Below, in pieces: positions 1 to 7,951 of a DNA stretch of 64,000 nucleotides (positions are counted from its first letter, which is position 1; every line of letters begins with the position of its first letter). Both the position numbers and the translations under genes were made by a program. Source of the DNA: Prado023 sp963714995 (GTDB taxonomy: Bacteria > Actinomycetota > Actinomycetes > S36-B12 > CAIYMF01); NCBI GenBank assembly GCA_963714995.1, contig CAVQQP010000019.1, positions 310,001 to 374,000 of the forward strand. The letters are read 5' to 3'. Below the pieces are notes generated by a model. It saw only the letters and a list, made by a program, of their open reading frames with translations, did not search any database and was not told the origin of the DNA.

Positions 1-728
1 TGCTCGACGAGCCCGGTGATCTGCAGGCCACGCTCCAGCAGGGCGGTGACCACCTCACCCAGGCCGTGGTTCCACTCATAGCTGACGTTGTGCCGGAACT
101 CGACATCGGTGCTGACGTACGTGCCGCCCTCCTCCCAGCGGGTGGGCTGCACCTGCTCGAAGTACGGGTGCTCGACGCGCAGTGTCCCCGACCCGTCGGG
201 GTCGGCCAGCGCCCAGAGCATCGGGTGCCCCTCGCGGAGGAACAGCCGCCCGCCGGGCGCGAGGAGGTCGGCCACCACGCCGGCCCAGCGCCGGATGTCG
301 GGGATCCAGCACAGGGCCCCGATCCCGGTGAAGACGAGGTCGAACGCGCCCACGCCCAGGACGTCGGCGGCACCGTGCACGTCGGACACCACGAACTCCA
401 CCGGCGTCCCACAGCGCTCGGCAAGGGAGCGGGCCTGCTCGATCGCTGCCGGCGAGAAGTCCAGCCCGGTCATCCGGGCGCCGAGGCGCGCCAGCGAGAT
501 CGTGTCGGTGCCGATGTGGCACTGCAGGTGCACCCCGCGCAGGCCGCGCACCTCCCCGAGCCGGGGCAGGTCGAATCGCACGACCTCGGAGAGGTAGTCG
601 GGATCGGTCACGAAGTCGTCGACGTGGTAGTCCGGGGAGGCTGCGTGGGCCGGCGCCCGCTCGTCCCACGAGGCGAGGTTGGTCGCCGCATGGTCATCGA
701 GGGCGGGGTCGTGTGCGGGGGTGTCCAT
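1..728 (-). CDS. Class I SAM-dependent methyltransferase (3' end cut by window edge)
   Basis: The reading frame opens at ATG 728 (MDTPAHDPALDD) and runs off the left edge, so the C-terminus is missing. The frame is continuous for about 242 codons. The Rossmann-type SAM motif is visible as LRGVHLQCHIGTDTISLARL followed by GLDFSPAAIEQAR, with the acidic Asp of motif II and a later motif FDLVFTGIGALCWIPD. This matches small-molecule (UbiE/COQ5-like) methyltransferases; the substrate cannot be told from sequence. The gene is divergent from the secreted protein starting at 797, with about 68 bp between them for both promoters. The acceptor is unknown, and the methyltransferase assignment rests on the motif pattern. 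Confidence 0.8.
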   Translation of the reverse strand, partial: MDTPAHDPALDDHAATNLASWDERAPAHAASPDYHVDDFVTDPDYLSEVVRFDLPRLGEVRGLRGVHLQCHIGTDTISLARLGARMTGLDFSPAAIEQARSLAERCGTPVEFVVSDVHGAADVLGVGAFDLVFTGIGALCWIPDIRRWAGVVADLLAPGGRLFLREGHPMLWALADPDGSGTLRVEHPYFEQVQPTRWEEGGTYVSTDVEFRHNVSYEWNHGLGEVVTALLERGLQITGLVE

Positions 729-796
729 CGGGTCATTCAACCCCGATGTCGGCCCGGTGGGCGACAATCGAGGTCCGTCGCCAGGAGGGAGCTGCC

Positions 797-1697
797 GTGA
801 GCGGCCGTTCCGCGCCACCCGGGTCGGGTCCACGGGTCCGGCGCGCACCGAGCCACGCCGGGCGCCGCCGCCCGACGAGGGCGCAGCTCCGGCGTCGCCG
901 CCTCGGGTCGCTCCTGGTCAGCCTCGTGGCGTTCCTGGGGCTCGGCTTCGCGATCATGACCGGCGCCACCTCCCTCGGCGGCGCCCTCACCGACCCCATC
1001 GACAGCGGGCCCGACGACATCTCCGGGATACCGGAGGCTGATCCGGTGGCCTGGGAGGGCAACCAGCCCGGCTACGGGGTGGACATCTCGTTCCCGCAGT
1101 GCGGGCGGACCTTCCGGGACATGGACAACGGCTACGCGATCATCGGCCTGGACGGTGGCATGCCCGACCGGCCCAACCCATGCTTCGCCGCCCAGTGGCG
1201 GTTCGCGACACGCCAGGCAGGCGCCGCGGTCTACGTGAACACCGCCGACAGCAACACCGGGGACCCGGTGACGGTGGGACGCCGGGCCGCCGAGGGGGAC
1301 CTCGAGGCACTGGCCGCCCAGGGCGTGCCCCTCGGCACCCCGGTCTGGCTGGACGTGGAGCTGCCGGAGGTCTGGAAGGGCTCCCAGGCCCGGCACCGCG
1401 CGGTGATCACCGAGCACCTGAGGGTCCTGGCCGAGGCCGGCTACCCGGTGGGCGTCTACTCCGCCCCTGCGCTGTGGCAGGAGATCACCGGCGGTGCCAC
1501 CGTCGAGGTGCCGACCTGGGTCGGGATCGGGACGGCCACGGCAGAGCGCGCGGCAGCCACCTGCGAGCGCGTCTCGTTCGGGGATCGCACCACCGGACAT
1601 CGTGCAGCGGATCGGGACGGGCAGCGACGGGAAGTCGCTGGACCGCAACCTGACCTGTCCGGGAACGGACCTCACCGGGCTGGTCCGACCGAACTGA
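797..1697 (+). CDS. Secreted/anchored GH25-fold (DUF1906-like) glycoside hydrolase-like protein, apparent frameshift
   Basis: GTG 797 is preceded by AGGAGGGA at 783-790. The product has a basic N-terminus (RRRPTRAQLRRRR), one hydrophobic segment near residues 40-62, then GYGVDISFPQC and a (beta/alpha)-type domain containing VWLDVELPE and YPVGVYSAPALW, typical of GH25-like/DUF1906 proteins. The frame breaks at the GGGG run 1580-1583. Upstream it reads through CERVSFG; the natural ending PDIVQRIGTGSDGKSLDRNL..LVRPN with its stop at 1697 lies in the next frame, so one base appears extra. Unrepaired, the protein would run on to 1903 as an Arg/Gly-rich tail. A role in cell-wall hydrolysis is an inference from the fold. 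Confidence 0.65.
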
Positions 1698-1748
1698 CCG
1701 CTCGCGAACCGCCAGGGTCTGCGCCCCCGACGACGGCCGTCACCGAGC

Positions 1749-2117
1749 TCACCGGTCGCCGGACGACCTCGGCAGGACGGCCGGGGCGATCCGGCAGGAG
1801 TCCCCCTCGCCGGCGGGCGGGGGGCGGTGCCCGGCCCGCAGGTGGTCGTAGCGCGGCGACGAGCGGGCCATCAGGCCGTCGACGTACCAGCAGCTCGGGA
1901 TGACCGTGACGCCGGCCTCATCGGCGGCATCGAGCACGAACCGCGTCAGCCGGGAGGCGATCCCCCGGCCCTCGTACGCCGGCGACGTGACCGTCCGGTA
2001 GATCTCCCAGACGCCGTCGGAGACGGCCAGCGACGCCCATCCCACCTCCACGCCGTCCAGCGTCGCCACGTAGGAGATCTCGCTCACGCGGCGAACGACC
2101 AGCTGCGGATCGGTCAT
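1749..2117 (-). CDS. Small GNAT-family N-acetyltransferase
   Basis: The 122-residue product begins at ATG 2117 (MTDPQLVVRRV). A longer upstream frame exists but is a low-complexity extension, and this start fits the family length. The acetyl-CoA pyrophosphate loop region is AYEGRGIASRLTRFVLDAA, preceded by strand EIYRTVTSP, and the C-terminal WYVDGLMARSSPRYDHL resembles the end of the short YjdJ-type (COG2388) GNATs, which acetylate unknown small substrates. Its stop faces the 3' end of the GH25-like gene (convergent). The C-terminal roughly 15 residues after that motif may be non-conserved. Confidence 0.65.
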   Translation of the reverse strand: MTDPQLVVRRVSEISYVATLDGVEVGWASLAVSDGVWEIYRTVTSPAYEGRGIASRLTRFVLDAADEAGVTVIPSCWYVDGLMARSSPRYDHLRAGHRPPPAGEGDSCRIAPAVLPRSSGDR

Positions 2118-2281
2118 GGCACCACGATAGTCGCCGTCCCGGATCCCGGCGCGAGCGTTGTCATTCGCCCCTGCGCACTGCCGCCACGCCGAGAGGCCCG
2201 CAGCGACACGGTGACGTCGAGAGGTAGCAGCGAGGTCTACACTGGGGCCAAGTTCGACGAAACAACACGAAAGGCACATCA

Positions 2282-2680
2282 ATGGACTTCAACAGCACCA
2301 ACTTCTGGGATGTCCTCCTCTGGAGCTTCTTCTTCTTCATCTGGATCGCCGCGGTCATGATCTGGTTCCGGGTGATCTTCGACATGTTCGGGGACCACAC
2401 CCTGTCCGGCTGGGCCAAGGCTGGATGGGCGCTCCTGCTGATCTTCGTGCCGTGGCTCGGCGCGTTCATCTACCTGATCGCCCGCGGCAAGAGCATGGGC
2501 GAGCGTCAGATGGCCGCCATGGCCGACGCCCAGGCCCAGCAGGAGAAGTACATCCAGAACGTCGCCGCCAAGACCAAGTCCCCGGCTGAGCAGATCGCCG
2601 ACGCCAAGGGGCTCCTGGACTCCGGCGCCATCAGCCAGGCTGAGTTCGACGCCCTGAAGACCAAGGCGCTCGCTTCCTGA
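2282..2680 (+). CDS. Two-TM phospholipase D-nuclease N-terminal-like membrane protein with SHOCT domain
   Basis: 132 residues. Two hydrophobic segments occupy roughly residues 9-35 and 45-68 (WSFFFFIWIAAVMIWFRVIF and WALLLIFVPWLGAFIYLIARG), the usual PLDc_N pair. A charged linker (AMADAQAQQEKYIQNVA) leads to a C-terminal SHOCT motif, QIADAKGLLDSGAISQAEFDALK. SHOCT domains are short C-terminal oligomerisation modules on many actinobacterial membrane proteins, with no established catalytic role. The start follows ACACGAAAGGCACATCA. A strong intrinsic terminator follows 12 bp after the stop, so this looks monocistronic. Confidence 0.8.
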   Translation: MDFNSTNFWDVLLWSFFFFIWIAAVMIWFRVIFDMFGDHTLSGWAKAGWALLLIFVPWLGAFIYLIARGKSMGERQMAAMADAQAQQEKYIQNVAAKTKSPAEQIADAKGLLDSGAISQAEFDALKTKALAS

Positions 2681-2692
2681 GAGCAGCACCTC

Positions 2693-2732
2693 CACAGTGG
2701 CCCGGGACACACGTCCCGGGCCACTGTGCTTT
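2693..2732 (+). terminator. Rho-independent terminator after the SHOCT gene
   Basis: A perfect 16-bp stem, CACAGTGGCCCGGGAC (2693-2708) and GTCCCGGGCCACTGTG (2713-2728), closes a 4-nt loop ACAC and is followed by CTTT. It separates the SHOCT gene from the TetR-like gene downstream. Confidence 0.85.
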
Positions 2733-2790
2733 CCACGGGGGCATCCCTCGCGGACCAGGACGCGCGCCCCACTCCTCCCGGCCGAACCGT

Positions 2791-2806
2791 GTCTATCTGC
2801 GTAGAC
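2791..2806. promoter_or_regulatory. Candidate autoregulatory operator of the TetR-like gene
   Basis: An inverted repeat GTCTA-N6-TAGAC lies 7 bp upstream of the TetR-like start codon. TetR proteins commonly bind short dyads overlapping their own promoter or translation start. The arms are only 5 bp, so this is a suggestion from position and symmetry. Confidence 0.3.
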
Positions 2807-2813
2807 TGACGAC

Positions 2814-3581
2814 ATGGCCACCACCGCTGAGGAGCTCGACGTCCTGATCGACGCCGGGGAGGTGGCGACCATCCTCGGACTCACGCACCGCAACAGCGTG
2901 TCCACGTACCGCAGCCGCTACCCCGACTTCCCCGCCGGGCGACCAGCCCCGGGCGGCGGTCGGAGCCGGCTGTGGACCCGTGAGGAGATCCTCGACTGGC
3001 ACACGGCGTTCCGGGACCGCCAGACCGCCGCCAGCACGAAGCCCAGTGCCCGCCTCGAGGATCTCGTGGCCGCGACCACGCGGCTGCTGGTGGCCCACCC
3101 CGGCCAGGAGATCAGCATCCGGCAGATCGCCGCCGAGGCCGGCGTGGCGCACTCGGACCTCTACCGCTACGCCACCTCCAAGGACCAGCTCGTCGACCTC
3201 GCGATCGCCGGCCTGGAGGAGTCCGTCCGAACGACGATCCCCGAGGACTACGACACGCTGGTCGACAACCTGGAGAAGGCCCTGCAGGCGACGCGCGCCG
3301 CCGCCGGGGGCTTGCGGGTGCTGACCGATCGGGCACTCCAGGGGAGGCTGGAGGCGCCGACCGCACCCCTGGCGATCAACGGCATCGCCGACGCCATCGC
3401 CCGCAACCGTGAGGCAAAGGGCCTCTCGTCCTCGGTCGACCCGCGGATCCTGGCAGCGTGCATCGCGTCGGTCAGCTGGGGACTCAACGTCCTCGAACCC
3501 CGGTGGCTCGGGGCACTCGGGATCGAGGAGATCCCGCTGGACCAGGTGGCAACGGTCCTCCGGGCGATGCTCGAGGCCTGA
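2814..3581 (+). CDS. TetR-family regulator with an extra N-terminal AlpA/MerR-like HTH
   Basis: 255 residues. Residues about 10-65 (IDAGEVATILGLTHRNSV, then SRLWTREEILDWH) look like an AlpA/excisionase-type winged helix-turn-helix. Residues about 75-125 carry a TetR HTH (ISIRQIAAEAGVAHSDLYRY, then ATSKDQLVDLAI). The rest is the helical TetR ligand/dimerisation half, ending near WLGALGIEEIPLDQVATVLRAML. Canonical TetR proteins are about 190-210 residues, and the extra length is the N-terminal domain. It follows a terminator and is alone on its transcript; the convergent pxp operon ends 40 bp downstream. The regulated genes and ligand are not evident. Confidence 0.8.
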   Translation: MATTAEELDVLIDAGEVATILGLTHRNSVSTYRSRYPDFPAGRPAPGGGRSRLWTREEILDWHTAFRDRQTAASTKPSARLEDLVAATTRLLVAHPGQEISIRQIAAEAGVAHSDLYRYATSKDQLVDLAIAGLEESVRTTIPEDYDTLVDNLEKALQATRAAAGGLRVLTDRALQGRLEAPTAPLAINGIADAIARNREAKGLSSSVDPRILAACIASVSWGLNVLEPRWLGALGIEEIPLDQVATVLRAMLEA

Positions 3582-3621
3582 TCGGCCCCGGATCGCCGTC
3601 GCGACCGATCAGCTTGGGGCG

Positions 3622-4494
3622 CTACCCGCCCAACCCGTGCACGTGGATGACGCCCGGTGTCGATGCGTCCTGGCACTCGGCGGGGTCCACCACCTCCAGG
3701 CGCACGACATCGCCGACCAGCACGTGCGCCCAGATCCCCAGGTCCGCGGTCGCCACGACGCCCGCGACCGGGTAACCGCCCATCGTCCCGGCATCAGGAC
3801 CGAGCAGCATCCAGTCACCGGAGGGCAGGACCTGCAGGGTGCCGGGCGCGACACCCAGGGAGGGCAGGTCCGACGTGGCCGGATGGGGGGGCACCTCGAC
3901 CCGGCCCGCGGAGAGCCGGACACCGATCCGGGACACGTCCAGCACCTGGACCTCGCAGGGCGTGACCCTGAGGTGCGGCCCCGCGACGACGCGCACCGCC
4001 GAGCGCGGCTCCGCCGGCCGGACGAAGTCACCGCCCGTGGCCGACGTGCAGGCCGGCGACAGCGGCAACCGGTCGCCGACCCCGACGGGCGCCGGCCCGA
4101 TCGGCCCGAGCAGGCAGGTGGATCGGGACCCGAGCACGGACCTCGGCTGGAAGCCCCCGGCCACTGCCAGGTAGGCGCGTCCCTCAGCCCGGACCTCCAC
4201 CCGAGCCCCCGCCGGGACGTCCAGTGCCGTCCATGCCCCCGCGGTCCGCCCGTCGACGGTCACCGTCCCGCGCCCGGTGAGCGCGCAGGTGATCGGCACG
4301 TCCGGCTCGACCTGGATCAGGCCCACGACCTCGAGGGAGGCCTCAGAAGCTTCCCCACCGACCAGTGCCGTCGCGGCCGCGTGGGCAGGGCGGTCGAAGG
4401 CGCCCGAGACCGGCACGCCACTGTCGATGTGGTCGCGCCCCGAGTCCTGGAAGAGGGCACTCCCGGCCAGCTCCACCACGCGCAGGGACGCCAT
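3622..4494 (-). CDS. pxpC: 5-oxoprolinase subunit C (biotin-dependent carboxylase-like / KipA family)
   Basis: 290 residues from ATG 4494 (MASLRVVELAGSALFQDSGR). The start overlaps the TGA of the upstream pxpA-pxpB gene by one base (TGATG), implying translational coupling. The sequence shows the KipA/AHS2 features: SGVPVSGAFDRPAHAAATAL, YLAVAGGF, a central RVVAGPH segment and the C-terminal WMLLGPDAGTMGGYPVAGVV. PxpA, PxpB and PxpC together form the prokaryotic ATP-dependent 5-oxoprolinase that opens pyroglutamate to glutamate, and this gene completes the set. Length and motifs are normal. Confidence 0.9.
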   Translation of the reverse strand: MASLRVVELAGSALFQDSGRDHIDSGVPVSGAFDRPAHAAATALVGGEASEASLEVVGLIQVEPDVPITCALTGRGTVTVDGRTAGAWTALDVPAGARVEVRAEGRAYLAVAGGFQPRSVLGSRSTCLLGPIGPAPVGVGDRLPLSPACTSATGGDFVRPAEPRSAVRVVAGPHLRVTPCEVQVLDVSRIGVRLSAGRVEVPPHPATSDLPSLGVAPGTLQVLPSGDWMLLGPDAGTMGGYPVAGVVATADLGIWAHVLVGDVVRLEVVDPAECQDASTPGVIHVHGLGG

Positions 4495-5990
4495 CAGGGG
4501 ACCTCGACGAACTGGACCCCGTCGCCGACCCGCAGCAGGGCGGGGTGCTCGGCATCGACGTCGAACATCTCCGCAGCGGTGGACCCGATCAGCTGCCACC
4601 CGCCCGGGGTGGGCGAGGGGTACACCGCGCACATCCCCGCAGCCAGCGCGACCGAGCCCCGCGGCACGCGCGGCCGGGGATCGGCGCGGCGCCCGATCTC
4701 CGCGAACAGCGGGTCCTCGGTGGTGAGGTAGCCGAACCCTGGGGAGAACCCGATGGCTGCCACGGTCCAGACCGACTCCCGATGCCGGCGCACGGCCTCC
4801 GCGGTCGGCAGGCCCAGCATGGCGGCGACGGCCGAGAGGTCGGGGCCGTCGTAGCGCGTGGGGATCGCGTGGGTCCGCGGGGGGACCCCCTCCGGGGTTG
4901 CACGGGCCCGCGGCGCGGCGTCCGCCTCCTCCGGGGCGAACGCGGCGAGCACCGCACGCGCCCGCGGGTCCGGGCACTCGGACGGCTGTGCGAACGCCAC
5001 CAGCACGCTGGCCAGACCCGGCACGACGGTCGCATTCGGCCACCGCCCTCGGGCTCGATCAGCGAGGTGCCGCACCCACGCGGTGCCCGCTGGATGCGGA
5101 TCCGCCGGCTCGACGAGCAGTGCCCGGTCACCGAACGGGCGCACCAGCGCGTCGGCTGCAGGGGTCGCGCCCACGGTCCCCGCCGACTCCGGGACTGCGG
5201 CCGCGGTCGCATGCGGCGCGCCACCCAGCGCCACCACCTGCCATCCCGCCTCCTCGAGCGCGGACCGGATCGCGCGAGCGGCGGCGACGGCCCCGGGCGT
5301 GTCACCGTGGACGCAGAGGGAGTCCACCGCGACGGCGATCCTGGGGCCATCGATCAGGTCGACGTGTCCCCTGGCGAGGCCAAGCGCCTGCGTGACCATC
5401 GCGGCGATGTCCTCGTGCACGGCCCCGGCCTCGCTGCGGGGCACGAGCCGACCGGTGTGCGCGTACCGGCGATCCGCGAAGCCCTCGGCGATGACGACCA
5501 GGCCGTGGTCGGCCGCGATGCGCGCCAGCACCCCACCCGGCTGGGTCATCACGGCGACCTCGTGGCCGAGCGCATGGGCGGCACCCACGACCGCGTCGGC
5601 CACGACCTGCGCGGCCACGCGGTCGTGCACGGCCTCGTTGTACAGCGCGCCGTGCGCCTTGACGTGGGCAAGGGCTGCACCGTGCCGCTCGGCCTCCCGG
5701 GCCACCACGAGGATCTGCTCGACCAGGTCGCCCACCAGGTGCGCACGCGCCGACGCGTCGCGGCGGAGGACCTCGAGGTGGGAGGCCCGGCCGAATCCGA
5801 CCCTGTCCCGGTAGGAGGGGTGAGCGCCGAGAGCGACCCCGTGCCGGCACGCCGCCGTCACGGCGCGCGCCAGCAGCACTCCCCCACCGGCATGCGCCCC
5901 TGTGGCCACGTTCGCCGAGGTGACGATCGCCAGCATCGCCTCGTCATCACCGACCCCCTCGCCGAGGTCGGCATTGAGGTCCACCCGCAT
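4494..5990 (-). CDS. pxpAB: Fused 5-oxoprolinase subunits A and B (LamB/YcsF + KipI)
   Basis: 498 residues from ATG 5990. Residues 1 to about 255 are a complete LamB/YcsF (PxpA) domain: MRVDLNADLGEG, SANVATGAHAGG, GAHPSYRDRVGFGR, HVKAHGALYNEA, CVHGDTPGAV. Residues about 283-498 are a KipI/AHS1 (PxpB) domain: VRPFGDRALLVE, TRYDGPDL, IGFSPGFGYL, VPRGSVALAAGMCAVYPS, PGGWQLIG. The linker between them is about 28 residues rich in Ala and Pro. In most genomes pxpA, pxpB and pxpC are separate genes. Here A and B are one polypeptide, followed without a gap by pxpC, so the operon still encodes all three functions. Confidence 0.9.
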   Translation of the reverse strand: MRVDLNADLGEGVGDDEAMLAIVTSANVATGAHAGGGVLLARAVTAACRHGVALGAHPSYRDRVGFGRASHLEVLRRDASARAHLVGDLVEQILVVAREAERHGAALAHVKAHGALYNEAVHDRVAAQVVADAVVGAAHALGHEVAVMTQPGGVLARIAADHGLVVIAEGFADRRYAHTGRLVPRSEAGAVHEDIAAMVTQALGLARGHVDLIDGPRIAVAVDSLCVHGDTPGAVAAARAIRSALEEAGWQVVALGGAPHATAAAVPESAGTVGATPAADALVRPFGDRALLVEPADPHPAGTAWVRHLADRARGRWPNATVVPGLASVLVAFAQPSECPDPRARAVLAAFAPEEADAAPRARATPEGVPPRTHAIPTRYDGPDLSAVAAMLGLPTAEAVRRHRESVWTVAAIGFSPGFGYLTTEDPLFAEIGRRADPRPRVPRGSVALAAGMCAVYPSPTPGGWQLIGSTAAEMFDVDAEHPALLRVGDGVQFVEVP

Positions 5991-6046
5991 CCAGCTCCCT
6001 CCTCCCACCCTGCTCGATCCCGCGTGTCGGACCACCGTCCTAGAGT

Positions 6047-7726
6047 GTGCCCGTGGCCGCCACCTCGCAGACGCATCATCCCCCGCAGACACTCGGGTCG
6101 CAGAGTCCCTTGGCCCCATCGGTCCTGCGTGCCCACGAGGGCGCAGCTGTCGCTGCGGCCCTCATCGACGCGCAGGGGATCGTCCTCTGGTCGAATCCTG
6201 CCCTGCTCACCCTGGTGCAGTCCCCGGCGGACGAGCTCGTCGGCCGCAGCGTGGTCGAGCTGGTGCACGACAGTGAGCGGGACCGCATCATCGAGGCGCT
6301 GGCCACCCTCGGCGACCGGCCCGTCTCGTTCTCCGCGGTGCAGGGTCCGACCCCCGGGAGCTGGCTGCAGGTGTCCCTGGGCCGAGTGGCCGACGAGCTG
6401 CCCGACGATCATGCGAGCGGGCACGTGCTCATCCAGGTGGTCGACGTGACGAGCGCGGTCCAGTCCCAGGTGTCCCTGGAGGTCATGAGCGAGAACGTCC
6501 TGGACGTGGTCACCCTGATCGACGACGCCGGACGGATCACCTGGGCCTCCCCCTCGGTCCGAGCCGTCCTCGGCCCGGAGTCGGACTCCTCCGAGATCAT
6601 CGGCCGGGAGATCACGACGCTCATCGCCCAGGAGGACCTCACCGGGTTCGCCGACGCGCTGGCCGGGGCAGAGCCCGGGCAGGAGCCCACGACGCGCACG
6701 GTGCGGTTCCGCTCGAGCTCGGGTGCCTACCGCTACATGTCGGTCACCGCCAGGCCCGTGATCGATGCAGGCACCGGACGCCGGACCGCGATCGCCATGC
6801 GCGACGTGACCGAGGAGCTGCGGGCCAAGCGGGAGCTGGCGCGCAGCGAGGAGCAGTTCCGGATGGCCATGCTCGGCGCCCCGGAGGGAATGGCGGTCAC
6901 CGACTCCCAGGATCGGATCGTGCAGGTGAACCCCGCGCTGTGCGAGCTTCTCGGGACCTCGGCCCCGGGCCTCATCGGCCACCGCTTCCGTGAGTACATC
7001 CCCGAGGAGGAGCGCGAGCAGGTCGACCAGTGGCGCGAGCGCCTGCTCTGGGGGAACGCGACCATCGAGCGCTGCCAGCACCGGCTGACCAGCAGCACCA
7101 GCGAGGTGTGGGTGGACCACTCTGTCGGGATCATGCGCGACGACCTGGGCAACCCGGCGCTGTTCGTCCACCAGTTCGCCGACCGCACCGCGGCGCGCCG
7201 CCTCGAGGCCGATCTGGCCTACCGGGCCAGCCACGACCTGCAGACCGGCCTGGCGAACAAGGAGTCGCTCAAGACCCGCCTGACCCAGCGGCTGGGCATG
7301 CCCCCGGAGTCCTCGGACACCGTCGGCGTCCTCTTCTGCGACATCGACAACCTCAAGCCCATCAACGACCGGTACGGGCACCTCGTCGGCGATGCCGTGA
7401 TCTCCGCCGTGGCCAACCGGCTCGAGCGCGCGGTGCGTCGCCAGGACGAGGTGGCCCGGTACGGCGGGGACGAGTTCTTCATCGTGCTGGACCACTGCAC
7501 GTCCGTCGCGGAGCTCGCGATCGTCGCCCGCAACGTGCAGGCCGCGGCCAGCCACCCGGTCGAGACCTCCTCGGGACTGATCGACGTCAGCATCTCCGTC
7601 GGTGCGGTCCTGGCCGAGGGCACCGCCGAGACCGATGAGGCGCTCCGCCGGGCCGACGAGGCCCTCTACCGCGCCAAGCGCTCGGGCGGGAACCGCATCT
7701 GCGTCGAGGGACTGGCGGAATCCTGA
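6047..7726 (+). CDS. PAS-PAS-PAS-GGDEF diguanylate cyclase
   Basis: 559 residues from GTG 6047 (GTG 6053 is an alternative; no strong ribosome-binding site decides). Three PAS-like modules occupy roughly 35-140, 150-265 and 275-385 (for example AALIDAQGIVLWSN, DDAGRITWASPSV, TDSQDRIVQVNPALCELLGT). A GGDEF domain follows at about 400-555. The active-site loop RYGGDEFFIVL is intact at residues 473-477, and RRQD five residues before it matches the RxxD product-inhibition site, so the protein should make cyclic di-GMP with feedback control. No membrane segment is seen. It is closely similar along its second half to the protein at 10148-11869. Confidence 0.9.
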   Translation: MPVAATSQTHHPPQTLGSQSPLAPSVLRAHEGAAVAAALIDAQGIVLWSNPALLTLVQSPADELVGRSVVELVHDSERDRIIEALATLGDRPVSFSAVQGPTPGSWLQVSLGRVADELPDDHASGHVLIQVVDVTSAVQSQVSLEVMSENVLDVVTLIDDAGRITWASPSVRAVLGPESDSSEIIGREITTLIAQEDLTGFADALAGAEPGQEPTTRTVRFRSSSGAYRYMSVTARPVIDAGTGRRTAIAMRDVTEELRAKRELARSEEQFRMAMLGAPEGMAVTDSQDRIVQVNPALCELLGTSAPGLIGHRFREYIPEEEREQVDQWRERLLWGNATIERCQHRLTSSTSEVWVDHSVGIMRDDLGNPALFVHQFADRTAARRLEADLAYRASHDLQTGLANKESLKTRLTQRLGMPPESSDTVGVLFCDIDNLKPINDRYGHLVGDAVISAVANRLERAVRRQDEVARYGGDEFFIVLDHCTSVAELAIVARNVQAAASHPVETSSGLIDVSISVGAVLAEGTAETDEALRRADEALYRAKRSGGNRICVEGLAES

Positions 7727-7841
7727 TTCGCCCACCCGCCGGCGAGCCTCTGGGCCGGACAGCGAAATGTCAGGGAATGGTGCAGTCTGCTCGGGCGTGG
7801 GCTTCGTGACCTGCGATGTCGTCATCGGAATTGTCGTGGCG

Positions 7842-7863
7842 ATTCAGGGGAATGCGCCTGAAT
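7842..7863. repeat. Inverted repeat upstream of the GGDEF-EAL gene
   Basis: ATTCAGG (7842-7848) and CCTGAAT (7857-7863) form a perfect 7-bp dyad with an 8-bp spacer. It sits 89 bp upstream of the GGDEF-EAL start, in the 225-bp interval after the first diguanylate cyclase gene. Position suggests an operator, with no identified regulator. Confidence 0.35.
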
Positions 7864-7951
7864 GCGTGATGATATGCCCGACATGTTGTGCAAATCATAG
7901 GGAACCGTTACCGTGCGCCATGGGGTGATCACTCTCTGAGAGGAGAGGCCG

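Noticed and set aside
76..669. Long Arg/Pro/Gly-rich open frame on the minus strand
   Set aside because: It is a shadow of the methyltransferase gene, whose frame has the SAM motifs. The shadow has no recognisable domain and biased, low-complexity composition.
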